Source of the DNA: Alentia gelatinosa
Lineage: Eukaryota; Annelida; Polychaeta; Phyllodocida; Polynoidae
Reading direction: 5' to 3'
DNA: 64,000 nt
Assembly (NCBI GenBank): GCA_950022655.1
Contig: OX465579.1
Location: forward strand, 179,928,303-179,992,302
The notes beneath the pieces were generated by a model that was given only the letters and a program-made list of their open reading frames with translations, was not told the DNA's origin and did not search any database. This document shows, piece by piece, positions 44,801 to 55,256 of this stretch (positions are counted from its first letter, which is position 1; the number at the start of each line of letters is the position of its first letter). The position numbers were made by a program, and so were the translations under genes.

Positions 44801-45454
44801 CTCGGGTATGTATAGAAGTAAGTGCCATGGAGCAGGTCACATCTCACCGGCGGCGGCCGCACGGTCATAATACGGTGAAACCCGATTAAACAGTTCACGG
44901 AATTCACCAACAAAACATACCTCCCAGTGTCGGGCGCCGACCACGAGTTAACCACCACCGTCCCCGACACAGACTCATCTCACAGCCCACCAGACTGTTT
45001 TTTAAAGTTCACTGTTTTCTGTGTCCCCGTGATTTGGACAACACATTCTGTCCCTGGTGTTATTGTTAATTAAATCAGCAGCGGGGACTCGGGGAGTGGA
45101 CTCGAGCAGAATTTATGAGGTTCTAATGAAATTTTCTCTCTAAATATTGCCACTGTCAGTTTTCCAGGGCACATGTATTACGCCCTACTTCCTGCAATGG
45201 ATTATCTGCCTGGTGACTGAAATTTAGAATGCGCACACAAAAAAAAACAACATACGTCTTAACAATAGTTGCATCACTCTGATATTTCCATGGTTATTGT
45301 TTTGATAAGTCACTAAACTATGCTGCCTCTTTGGGAGTGAATCTCGCTATACTGACGCGCTAGGGGTTATTGCAGCACTAGGCACCTTTAAAGGGATAAC
45401 GCACACACAGAGGGTCTACGGCCGTGTTGGTCTCTGTGTAATTAATTGACGGGT
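44801..45454. other. Unique stretch, no gene recognised
   Basis: No exon, repeat or element end was seen apart from an A-run at about 45239-45248. Confidence 0.4.
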
Positions 45455-45625
45455 CGTGGGGTGGGGCAGGGAGCAGGGCAGGGTGGGCGGAGGTCAGTGG
45501 AGACCGGGTTAAGCTCACCGGGGCAGGGCGGGGTATGGCAGGGCGGGGTATGGCAGGGTGGGGCAGGGTATCGCAGGGCGGGGCAGGGCCGGGTGAAAAG
45601 GCGCAGGGCAGGGTGGGGCAGGGGG
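45455..45625. repeat. G-rich short-period repeat
   Basis: GGGGCAGGGCGGGGTATGGC-type words recur with a period of about 12-15 bases. Open frames on both strands are by-products. G-quadruplex formation on the + strand is plausible. Confidence 0.8.
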
Positions 45626-45819
45626 GCCAGCTGCACGGCTGTCCATGCTGCCTCTCATCACTTCCTCCAGTGGCAGTCAGACCCGACTTAAAGCTAAATG
45701 CATTAGTCACAGGAGAAGAAACGGCTCAATCTGCTCCACTGAGCCGCTCACAGTTACCGCAACCTTTTATTGCCGCAGTCAGGGCGTAGAGTTGTCATGT
45801 CAACTAACAGTGCCTAGAG

Positions 45820-46548
45820 TCAGTGCCTACAGTTAGTGCCTATATCAGTCATGTGACAGTCAGTGCCTGTATCAGTCATGTTCAGTCAGTGCCTGTATCA
45901 GTCATGTACAGTCAGTGCCTATATCAGTCATGTGACAGTCAGTGCCTATACCAGTCATGTGACAGTCAGTGCCTACAGTCAGTGCCTTTATCAGTCATGT
46001 GACAGTCAGTGCCTATATCAGTCATGTACAGTCAGTGCCTTTATCAGTCATGTACACAGTCAGTGCCTATATCAGTCATGTACACAGTCAGTGCCTATAT
46101 CAGTCATGTGACAGTCAGTGCCTGTATCAGTCATGTGACAGTCAGTGCCTATATCAGTCATGTGACAGTCAGTGCCTATATCAGTCATGTACAGTCAGTG
46201 CCTATATCAGTCATGTGACAGTCAGTGCCTATATCAGTCATGTATAGTCAGTGCCTATATCAGTCATGTGACAGTCAGTGCCTATATCAGTCATGTAGTC
46301 AGTGCCTATATCAGTCATGTACAGTCAGTGCCTATATCAGTCATGTACACAGTCAGTGCCTATATCAGTCATGTGACAGTCAGTGCCTATATCAGTTATG
46401 TGACAGTCAGTGCCTATCTCAGTCATGTGACAGTCAGTGCCTATATCAGTCATGTGACAGTCAGTGCCTATATCAGTCATGTACAGTCAGTGCCTATATC
46501 AGTCATGTACACAGTCAGTGCCTATGTCAGTCATGTACACAGTCAGTG
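45820..46548. repeat. Minisatellite, about 27 bp unit, about 27 copies
   Basis: The unit is CAGTCAGTGCCTATATCAGT followed by CATGTGA. ACA and ACACA variants change its length between 25 and 29. The array stops exactly where the GGGACCTGTTT element begins, at a shared GTGCCTGT. Confidence 0.95.
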
Positions 46549-47898
46549 CCTGTTTCATTAGTTTCGTGACATGTCTGTGACACCATACAGACATTAGGGT
46601 TGTCTAGTTTTGCGACAACACAAGTAGCTGCCCTTAGGAAAAGACAGACCCCAAACATAAGAATTAGACAAATCTACACATCATGGACCTGTTTCACTAG
46701 TTTCGTGACAAAAGTGTTAGACAGACATTAAGAGCGGCACCAACAGTGCAAGCTAGAACGGACAAAACAAAGTCTAATGTCTAGTTCTTATGTAACCGGA
46801 CCCACCATCTAGACCCCATCTAGACATGTCAACACTGCACGAAAACCACTATTTTACATATATATACGCCATCGTGATAACGCACGTATCGGCTGTATCG
46901 TGGCTTGTTTATACTTGTATACACCTCTTATACGCGTCTACATTTCGGGCGTCTACGAGACAGTTTCCATATGTAGACGCGCGCGACTTGGCTGTCTTTC
47001 ACGCCTGGCGTATTTAAGATAAAATATACTCTGCGCAATATATATACGCCAGGCGTATATATGATACCAAAAAAAAAATGCGAGCCGCGGGCCGCCCGGG
47101 CCTGTGGGTGTTGGTAGAGGATACACCAACACTGACCTGCCACCCGCCACCTCCCAACCCCACCCCCTACCGCCCCCCCCCCGACACCTCACCACCCCAC
47201 CACCCTATATTCACTCTACCCACAGTGAAGCCCTGGTACACGACCCCCACCTCCCTGCGGTGTTTGTAGAGGGATTAGCGGCCGCTCAGCGTGTCTAAGA
47301 TGTTTTCAGTCCTGAGTCGGAGGCGCACAGGGCGGGCGGCTGAGCGGGTGGCTGTGAGGGTGGCGGCCGCGTTCACAAGGCAGAGTCGGAGTCGGGGTCG
47401 GGAGTCGGACTTAAGCTGCACAGAAACATGGGGGGGAGGCGATTATATAGTAAGCCTGACTGTCCACACATTGAAATGGTGTTTGAAAGTAAGATCTATT
47501 AGAAAAACAACAAAGAAAACAACATAGTGCAGGGTTTACTATGTGTAATTAATCAATTTATACTTAATTAGGTTTTTATAAAATAAATTGGTAATATAAA
47601 ATTTTCATATAATACAGACTTGGATGGTTAATGGCAAATGAAATATGCTACCAGTAGTGTCCCCAAGTGGCAGAGAATGGAACTTTTTGAGATTGGTGTA
47701 TATACAACGGAATCAGGCGTATATATGACGTATATAAGACCGCACCATGGACATGTATATACGCCACTAGATAAGGCGTCTACGAGACGGATAACAGGTC
47801 TAACTTATAGACGCAAAATCCTACTGTTAGACGCGTTTTGTATACATATGTAAAATAGTGGTTTTCGTGCAGTGCAAGAAACTAGTGAAACAGGTCCC
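46549..47898. mobile_element. MITE with GGGACCTGTTTCACTAG ends, copy 2 (interrupted)
   Basis: It is the reverse of the copy at 43326, including the internal third end (GGACCTGTTTCACTAG at about 46685). The right end is ACTAGTGAAACAGGTCCC. It is interrupted at 46833-47874 by the CACTA-like copy 2. Without that insertion the sequence GACATGTCAA...ACTAGTGAAACAGG lines up with copy 1. The left end is degenerate. Confidence 0.7.
46833..47874. mobile_element. CACTA-like non-autonomous transposon, copy 2
   Basis: The inverted ends match for 29 bases beginning CACTGCACGAAAACCACTAT. The target duplication is CAA (46830-46832 and 47875-47877). The layout equals copy 1: a left subterminal block with TATACGCC and GCGTCTAC words, a GC-rich middle (about 47080-47400), an AT-rich part, then GGCGTATATATGACGTATAT near the right end. 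With the longest matching ends it is probably the youngest of the three copies. Its middle has no recognisable gene. Confidence 0.85.
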
Positions 47899-48461
47899 TG
47901 TTCTGAGTATTAGGTCTCATAGCTTGAGAAGGTGGTGTCCATAATGCTTACAGTAAAGGCCTTTAAGTATCTGCCTACAATTACTATCATACACCTACAG
48001 CTAAATGTCCCCGAAATACTGTCAGTAACTAGGGCTTGGTATAAATAATGTTAGGGCTCACTGTGACTATCGACTATCTCGTAAATATATAAAAATGCAC
48101 CTTTCTTTATTATTCAGATTCATAGCAATAAAGCTCCCTTACGGGCTCAGTAGCCGCGTTTTCTCTTATTACTTCACATGTATGTTTAAGGCCCAAAGTG
48201 AGTTGTTAAAGTAGTGGATAGTGAAGGCTTGTCGTTAACGTTCATATTTCACTTCCACGTACTCGTTACTGTTACTGTTCACGGTGGTATTCACAATCAA
48301 TGTTCAGGAAACTCTCTTACTTCTTCTAGTAAATATTCATTTGATAGACCTGGGTGAGCATCCAAGGTATCTGTAGCTATAAACTCTCTGTAAATCTGTG
48401 TCATTCATCCTTAATTTATAGGTTCTCCTTTTTCGTAGAATTACTGGTAAAAATCATGAAC
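47899..48461. other. Unique stretch, no feature
   Basis: No gene or repeat was recognised. Confidence 0.35.
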
Positions 48462-48710
48462 TTAGATTAGATGTTTATTCTGAAGGCACCATTTGTCTAG
48501 CAGGTCCATGTCTGACTGTAGTTCTTTCATAGCAACTTCAATATAGATGTTAGAGCGATACATGACTGTATCTTCTGCATATAGAATTACTCTGGATCCT
48601 GTCAGTGCTGTCAGTATGTCGTTCATATATAATAAGAAAAGAAGAGGTCCCAAGATCGAACCTGGTGGGACGCAACCCAGAGTGTCTGTATGCTCCGGCT
48701 TTGTAGATAC
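48462..48710 (-). pseudogene. Non-LTR retrotransposon reverse transcriptase fragment
   Basis: On the - strand the sequence encodes GCVPPGSILGPLLFLLYMND, then, about 17 residues later, LYAEDTVMYRS. These correspond to the RT block normally reading GVPQGSILGPLLF and to the catalytic block LYADDT, in the expected order and spacing. The second catalytic aspartate position reads E, and the fragment covers only about 75 residues without the rest of the polymerase, so it is inactive. The family resembles Jockey/CR1-type LINEs. Words of the following 3' part (CTGTATGCTCCGG, GATACACAC) recur at about 48927-48953, next to the CACTA-like copy 3. Confidence 0.72.
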
Positions 48711-49940
48711 ACACTGCCAATGTTTACACTAATCAAAGTGCGTCAAGTATCAGGGACCAGTGGTATTGGTATATGGTCTCATGTCAATTATATTCACACC
48801 TGTAAATAGCCCACTGCAGGGGCTTTAAAACCAGTCTACGCTGACAGATGCTCATGTAGTATAAAGACTGAAATTTAAAAAAAAGTGTTTTTTCTATGGA
48901 CACTTGGTATCGGGTGGATATATCTGTATGCTCCGGGTTTGGTGATACACACTCCCTATCACTGCACGAAACTAACCACTTTATATTTGTACATACATCC
49001 TGCGTATATAGGTATGCTTTTGCGTATACAAGGTCGTCTTAATACCCATCTGTATACGCCTTATCTTTAGGCGCCTGATTCATGTATACGCCTGATTCAT
49101 ATACACACCTGGTTCTATTGTATTTGCACCACTATCCAATAGTTCCGATCTCTGCCACTTGGGGACACTACTGGTAGCATATTTCATTAGCCATTAACGA
49201 TCCAAGTCTGTATTATATGAAAATCGCAATCTTATATTACCAATTTATTTGATAAAACCTTTATAAAACGTGATTGATTATAAATTGATGAAATACAGAT
49301 AATAAACCCTGCATTATGTTTTTTTATTACCGTTTTCCGAATAGATTTTACTTTAAAATGCCACTTCTATGTGTGGGCAGTCTAGGCCCAGTATATAATG
49401 GCCCTATTCAATCTTATAGTTGACTCTAAAAATCATCTTACCACCGCCCCCCCCACCCCCCTCACCCCCCTCACCACCCCTCACCCTGCCTCACCCTGCC
49501 TCACCCTCACCCTGCCCCACCCCCCCTCACCCCCGCCACCGCAATTCCGCAATTCCGGGGTCGGAGTCGGGAGAGGATTGAGGACGCCTACACCACTACT
49601 AACAAGCGAGATCAGACAATAATCATTCACGCCTTGGTTGGGGTCGGGGTCGGTGGTAGCCGGGGGTAGCGGGGCTAGCCGAGCGAATCCTGTACGAGGA
49701 CTTCAGTGTTGGTTGAGTGAGTGTAGGGAGTCGGGTGGTGGGCCTAACATCTACATGGGTGGGCGGGGGGGGGGGGGGGTGAACAGGGATTCACCTTTTT
49801 ATTTTCTTTCTGTCTCCTCGATTTTAGAATATTACGTGATAAGAATTCTGTATGCCACTAGTGGCATATAAAACTCTGTATGCCAGGCAGCGTGGCATAC
49901 GGAAACTCAATATTAAGCCTATGGGATTTTATATTAGGGG

Positions 49941-50107
49941 TAGGATAAATACACAATAATGACTGGTTTTGTGTACGAGTGGCTGTAATCTCCGGGTAGT
50001 TGACGCGTAGTATTATCCGAGCGTATAGCGAGGATCTTACGTCGTCAACTACGAGGAGATTACAGTTACTCGTACAAAAAAAGTAATTATTGTATTTATT
50101 ACCCACC
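49941..50107. repeat. Long palindrome, diverged member
   Basis: Arms of about 75 bases begin GATAAATACACAATAATGAC and face GTAATTATTGTATTTATTAC. Both arms contain GTACGAGT and GTAATCTCC, and the centre has GAGCGTATAGCGAGG. The inner word TTGACGCGTAGTA is shared with the palindromes at 39255 and 50551, while the outer arms differ from theirs. Confidence 0.8.
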
Positions 50108-50534
50108 TACAAGATTAATAACGTGTCTATTGCCTAAAAAGTACATATAGTTCCAGATTACGCCATAGTACCACAGCACTGTCAATGAAAGTGGTAATTT
50201 GGTGTATACTTGCACCTGTTATATAGTTCGCTATCTTTCTGGGTTTTAGTATGCAAAACCTTTTATGACAGTGATTTCTGATGGTAAGTGAGATTATTGT
50301 GACTGATAATAACTAATTAATATTGAATGAACATTAAATAAACTTTTTTTGAAGTACATTATGAATTGACCTCATTTTGGCAGGGACTTCTTTTTCCGAA
50401 ATCTCCTGCAGGAGATTCTGACATGCCAGAATCTCAAGGTAGCTAATTCCAGGTGCTCTATACGTTCCCTATGGAGACCCCGTAATAGGTGGGTAATAAA
50501 GTGTTGTATACGCCTCATACGCTGGCGCGAAATA

Positions 50535-50940
50535 CGCACGTATATATAGACAATAATCGATGGTTTTGTGGACAGGCGGCCGTAAACCACGAGAGGTTGA
50601 CGCGTAGTAATACACGAGCGCTAGCGAGTGTATTACGAGGTCAACCGCGAGTGGTTTACAGAGTCGCCTGTCCACAAAATCATCGTTTGTTGCATTTATT
50701 ATCCATCTTTTCGAGTACATTAAACCCAGTTATTGTCATATAAAGAGGTATAACAATAGGAACTATTTCTTTGCTCTATAGCAAAAGGGACTATTTTCCC
50801 GTATACCACGGTTTTGAAGCCGTATACCACAGGTTTGAATCCGTATGCCACAGTTATGGTATCTGACAGGTTTTATACAATGGGTCGTGGTTTACTGAGT
50901 CCCTATACATTTTCAATGGGGGCTTTGTATACGATGGATA
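50535..50940 (-). mobile_element. Palindrome-bearing element, copy 2 (nested)
   Basis: The palindrome (about 50551-50692) has arms CGATGGTTTTGTGGACAGGC / CCTGTCCACAAAATCATCG, then GTAAACCAC, then AGGTTGACGCGTAGTAATAC, around AGCGCTAGCG. The tail (50693-50940) is the reverse of 39053-39254, including CTATTTCTTTGCTCTATAGC and ATTTTCAATGGGGGCTTTGT. It is embedded in the CACTA-like copy 3. Confidence 0.75.
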
Positions 50941-51039
50941 ATAAATACATGTATATGACAACACGTCGATTTACGGCCGATACATACACTTCCGCGATGG
51001 CGTATATCGGAATAAACTGGAGGTTTTCGTGCAGTGTAT

Positions 51040-51328
51040 GTGTTTTCATGGACACTTTCCATTTGATGGATAATAAAGACGGAGGATGTCGCTCACAGAA
51101 GCGCATCTGTATCAAAACTTAGTCACATGAGCCGAGCTCGAGATCCAGTTCCTTCCCACCGTAACTTAAACAGAAAGCAATAGTGTTTCTCTTATTTGCC
51201 ATCAAATTGATTTCGACATGTATACTTTTTGATGAACGGCCATATTGGAAAGACTGAAAGGGGCGTTACTCTGTTACAACGTACATTGATGCTCTTACAG
51301 GATAGCCACACTTTCCCATAATCTGATA
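51040..51328. other. Flank of the CACTA-like copy 3
   Basis: GTGTTTTCATGGACACTT at about 51040-51057 resembles GTGTTTTTTCTATGGACACT before the element (about 48886), so the insertion lies within a short duplicated segment. No gene was seen. Confidence 0.4.
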
Positions 51329-51852
51329 TCGTTGTATTGTTCTCTTGTATTGTTATGTTCTGTCCTTGTGTTATTCTCTTGTATTGTTATGTAATGTCCT
51401 TGTATTATTCGTTTGTATTGTTATGTTATGGCCTTGTATTATTCTCTTGTATTGTTATCCAATATCTTTGTTTTGTTCTCTTGTATTGTTATGTAATGTC
51501 CTTGTATTATTATCTTGTACTGTTGTGTATTGTCCTTGTATTATCCTCACATATTATTGCGTAATGTCCTTGTATCATTCTCTTGTATTATTATGTTACA
51601 TACTTGTATTATTCTATTGTATTGTTATGTAATGTCCGTGTATTATCCTCTTGTATTATTAAGTCACGCACTAGTATTATCCTCTTGTATTGTTGTGTAT
51701 TGTCCTTGTATTATTCTCTTGTATTGTTATGTAATGTCCTTCTTTTAATCTCTTGTACTGTTTGTATTGTCCTTGTATTATTCTCTTGTATTATTATGTC
51801 ACGTACTTGTATTATCTTCTTGTATTATTATGTCACGTACTTGTTCTATTTG
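51329..51852. repeat. Minisatellite, about 34 bp unit, about 15 copies
   Basis: The unit is TTCTCTTGTATTGTTATGTA followed by ATGTCCTTGTATTA. Copies are fairly diverged (TGTTGTGTATTG, TATTATGTCACGTAC variants). Confidence 0.9.
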
Positions 51853-51895
51853 TAAGGGACCCTCGTGATGTGAAAGATGGGGACGCTCTTCTATT

Positions 51896-52138
51896 GTGAA
51901 TGAATCTTTACCTAAAAAAGGTGGCATCCTAATACTAAGAATAATGCACAATGTTGAGGGCAATACAGAACTAAAAGAGACTTTCTGGAGTCAGCTGAGC
52001 GATGATATGGAGATTCTCACAGAGGAGTCACGTGACGTCGTCAGGGCATGCAGCTTCCGGTACAGAGTTGTCAGGAATCATAAAGGAGTGGAAATAAAAC
52101 ATTGCTGGAATCGTGAAAAACATACAAAAAACGGCTAA
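51896..52138 (+). other. Unrecognised 80-codon reading frame in unique DNA
   Basis: The frame begins MNESLPKKGGILILRIMHNV and has balanced acidic and basic composition (for example DDMEILTEESRDVVR), unlike the repeat-derived frames. It is preceded directly by a TGA and has no visible domain, signal peptide or splice context. It could be a small gene, an exon or chance. The following 370 bases to 52515 show nothing else. Confidence 0.2.
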
Positions 52139-52515
52139 AAACAAGACGCAGCGCTCCGTCAGAACGTAGAGGGCTCACCAGAGCTTAGTTCCTCTTTTAC
52201 AGCCGAGTTAATGAAATTTGTCAAAGCGAATAAATGTTTTCCATAAGCAATTCAATTTTGTGCCACTGGAAATAACCATCAGCCTCCACAGAATCGGGAG
52301 TTCGTTGCGTCGCTCATGAAGTTATGGTAGAATAGTATCGGTAATTTGAGTTGGCAACAGAAATATTGTCTATGAGAATCACACACTCACAAAATAAATT
52401 GTTACTTCGTCTCAGCAAAATAATGTCCCTAATTATCTGCAATGACATTAGAATTCACCTTTTGTGAATTGTTTTGTAATTCTCAAAGGCTTTGCCATAT
52501 CTTTGAAACTGAGAA

Positions 52516-53325
52516 GTTGATTATTAAACGGGCCCCAGGTCTTTCAGACTGTATCAGATTATTAAACGGGCCCCAGGTCTTTAAGACAGTAGTAAATTAT
52601 TAAACGGGCCCCAGGTCTTTAAGACAGTAGTAGATAATTAAGCAGCCCCGGGTCTTTAAGACAGAGTAGTAAATTATTAAACGAGCCCCAGGTCTTTAAG
52701 ACAGTAGTAGATTATTAAACAGGCCCGAGTCTTTCAGACAGTAGTAAATTATTAAACGGGCCCCGGGTCTTTAAGACAGTATCAGATTATTAAACAGCCC
52801 CGGGTCTTTAAGACAGTAGTAGATTATTAAACAGCCCTGGGTCTTTAAGACAGTAGTAGGTTATTAAACGGGCCCCAGGTCTTTAAGACAGTAGTAGATT
52901 ATTAAACGGGCCCCAGGTATTTAAGACAGTAGCAGATTATTAAACAGGCCCAGGTCTTTAAGACTGTATCAGATTATTAAACAGGCCCCAGGTATTTAAG
53001 ACTGAGTAGTAAATTATTAAACGAGCCCCAGGTCTTTAAGACTGAGTAGTAAATTATTAAACGAGCCCCAGGTCTTTAAGACAGTAGCAGATTATTAAAC
53101 AGGCCCAGGTCTTTAAGACTGTATAAGATTATTAAACGGGCCCCAGGTATTTAAGACTGAGTAGTAAATTATTAAACGAGCCCCAGGTCTTTAAGACTGA
53201 GTAGTAAATTATTAAACAAGCCCCAGGTCTTTAAGACAGTAGCAGATTATTAAACAAGCCCCAGGTCTTTAAGACTGTATCAGATTATTAAACGGGCCCC
53301 AGGACTTTAAGACAGAGTAGTAGGT
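52516..53325. repeat. Minisatellite, 38 bp unit, about 21 copies
   Basis: The unit is AGATTATTAAACGGGCCCCA followed by GGTCTTTAAGACAGTAGT. Two alternatives, GACAGTAGTAGA and GACTGAGTAGTAA, alternate in blocks. Each unit contains GGGCCC and the near-palindrome GTCTTTAAGAC. Confidence 0.95.
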
Positions 53326-53690
53326 GGAAATGTGGGTTTTCTGAGGGGAATTAGTGGAGATGAAATTCTCGATGAGGTTGATGTTGACAGACAGGTTCAT
53401 GCCGCAGAATGCATAATAGACGAGTCGTAAGCGAAGCCGTAGAACACAGTACAATAACACACTTTGAAATATCCATCAATACTTGATATTTGAGCTTTTA
53501 TTTGATTTATATTTTTCAGTTGTGCTCGTCCATATCGGGGTGCAGGTGGATGTATTCTGCGGGCTGCACATACTGAGTGGTACACATAAACCCACGTGTA
53601 CCCAGTGAGTACACAGCTGCCACTACCACCCCACCACACACCACCTCCACCACCACCACACCGCACCACCTCCACCGTCACCACGCGACG
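53326..53690. other. Unique stretch upstream of the candidate exon, ending in CACC repeats
   Basis: A CCACCACAC-rich low-complexity run lies at about 53618-53680 and leads into the CpG-rich island. No TATA box was seen. Confidence 0.4.
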
Positions 53691-53756
53691 GCAGCGCCAC
53701 CACCCGCCGATCGTAGCGCCACCAGCGGCGGAGCGGGACGCGTCTCAGAAGACAAG
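53691..53756 (+). promoter_or_regulatory. CpG-rich 5' region with YY1-like start context
   Basis: CpG density is high from about 53690 to 53900, unlike nearly all the rest of the window. ACAAGATGGCGCGG at the start codon resembles the YY1 consensus AAGATGGCG, which often overlaps initiator ATGs of metazoan CpG-island genes. Confidence 0.4.
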
Positions 53757-53986
53757 ATGGCGCGGGGCGGAGCGGTCGAGGCCGGGCGCGGAGGGGCGGT
53801 GAGGGGGGCGGGGAGCGGGGCGGGGAGCCGGGCCGGGAACCTCCGGGCCGGGAACCTCCGGGCCGTGAGGCGGGCGGTCGCCGTGTGCCTCCTACTCACC
53901 GCGCTCACTGGAGCAGCACAAGGAGCTGAGACTAACACTACACTCTCCCCCCAGAGACGTGGTCGGCCCGGCCTCAACCTCGACAG
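53757..53986 (+). CDS. Candidate first coding exon of a secreted or membrane protein
   Basis: The ATG at 53757 has a strong context (A at -3, G at +4). It opens 76 codons plus two bases before the consensus donor CAG|GTGAGT at 53987. The predicted peptide has a basic, glycine/arginine-rich N-terminal part (residues 1-39), a hydrophobic core (about 40-54, AVAVCLLLTALTGAA) and a likely signal-peptidase site after AQG (residue 56). A glycosylation sequon NTT follows at residues 60-62. AGNLR is duplicated at 26-35. The frame is open further upstream to 53577, but the YY1/Kozak context favours 53757. The intron is phase 2. No family can be named from this exon alone, and the following exon was not found within the window. 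Confidence 0.5.
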
Positions 53987-53999
53987 GTGAGTCTCAGTG

Positions 54000-54700
54000 T
54001 GTGGTGTTAATAAGCATGTGTGTGGTGTTATATTGAGGATGGTAACAGTGTTGTAGGTCTCAGTGTGTGGTGTTATATTGAGGATGGTAACAGTGTTGTG
54101 GGTCTCAGTGTGTGGTGTTATATTGAGGATGGTAACAGTGTTGTGGGTCTCAGTGTGTGGTGTTATATTGAGGATGGTAACAGTGTTGTAGGTCTCAGTG
54201 TGTGGTGTTATATTGAGGATGGTAACAGTGTTGTAGGTCTCAGTGTGTGGTGTTATATTGAGGATGGTAACAGTGTTGTGGGTCTCAGTGTGTGGTGTTA
54301 TTCAGCATGTGTGTGGTGTTATATTGAGGCTGGTAACAGTGTTGTGGGTCTCAGTGTGTGGTGTTATATTGAGGATGGTAACAGTGTTGTGGGTGTCAGT
54401 GTGTGGTGTTATATTGAGGCTGGTAACAGTGTTGTGGGTGTCAGTGTGTGGTGTTATATTGAGGATGGTAACAGTGTTGTGGGTGTCAGTGTGTGGTGTT
54501 ATATTGAGGATGGTAACAGTGCTGTGAGTGTCAGTGTGTGGTGTTATATTGAGGATGGTAACAGTGTTGTGGGTGTCAGTGTGTGGTGTTATATTGAGGC
54601 TGGTAACAGTGTTGTGGGTCTCAGTGTGTGGTGTTATTCAGCATGTGTGTGGTGTTATATTGAGTATATTGGTAACAGTGTTGTGTTTCTCAGCATGCTT
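54000..54700. repeat. Intronic minisatellite, 45 bp unit, about 15 copies
   Basis: The unit is GTGTGTGGTGTTATATTGAG, GATGGTAACAGTGTTGTGGG, TCTCA. It begins within about a dozen bases of the candidate donor, and its unit contains the same GTCTCAGTGTG as the donor region. Two units are shortened to ATTCAGCAT. The 258-codon frame is a shadow (45 is divisible by three). Confidence 0.94.
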
Positions 54701-54769
54701 TCAGGAGGTGTTGCGTTATCCAGGGACGGGAGACATGGAGTGCCCCGTTATTGTACATTTTACATCTAT

Positions 54770-55255
54770 AAGCTCTGTCTGTGTATTGTCATGTGAGTCA
54801 GTGGTGTGTGACTCCACCACGAGTGTTTGTTTGTCACTCTGTCTGTGTATTGTCATGTGAGTCAGTGGTGTCTGACTCCACCACGAGTGTGTGTTTGTCG
54901 CTCTGTCTGTGTATTGTCATGTGAGTCAGTGGTGGAGTGTGTGTTTGTCGCTCTGTCTGTGTATTGTCATGTGAGTCAGTGGTGTGTGACTCCACCACGA
55001 GTGTGTGTTTGTCACTCTGTCTGTGTATTGTCATGTGAGTCAGTGGTGGAGTGTGTGTTTGTCACTCTGTCTGTGTATTGTCATGTGAGTCAGTGGTGTG
55101 TGACTCCACCACGAGTGTGTGTTTGTCACTCTGTCTGTGTATTGTCATGTGAGTCAGTGGTGTGTGACTCCACCACGAGTGTGTGTTTGTCACTCTGTCT
55201 GTGTATTGTCATGTGAGTCAGTGGTGTGTGATTCCACCACGAGTGTGTGTTTGTA
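54770..55255. repeat. Minisatellite, about 64 bp unit with a 46-bp form, about 8 copies
   Basis: The unit is TGTGTTTGTCACTCTGTCTG, TGTATTGTCATGTGAGTCAG, TGGTGTGTGACTCCACCACG, AG. Two units lack the TGTGACTCCACCACG part. Confidence 0.92.
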
Positions 55256-55256
55256 A

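Larger units (their letters stand above)
48960..51036 (-). mobile_element. CACTA-like non-autonomous transposon, copy 3, with nested palindromes
   Basis: The ends read CACTGCACGAAA inward. The target duplication is TAT (48957-48959 and 51037-51039). Orientation is opposite to copies 1 and 2: the conserved segment with TAGTGTCCCCAAGTGGCAGA appears reversed at about 49148-49180. It is twice the usual length because palindrome-bearing sequences occupy about 49850-50940. A C-rich low-complexity stretch (49437-49545) and a G run (about 49767-49780) correspond to the GC-rich middle of the other copies. Confidence 0.78.
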
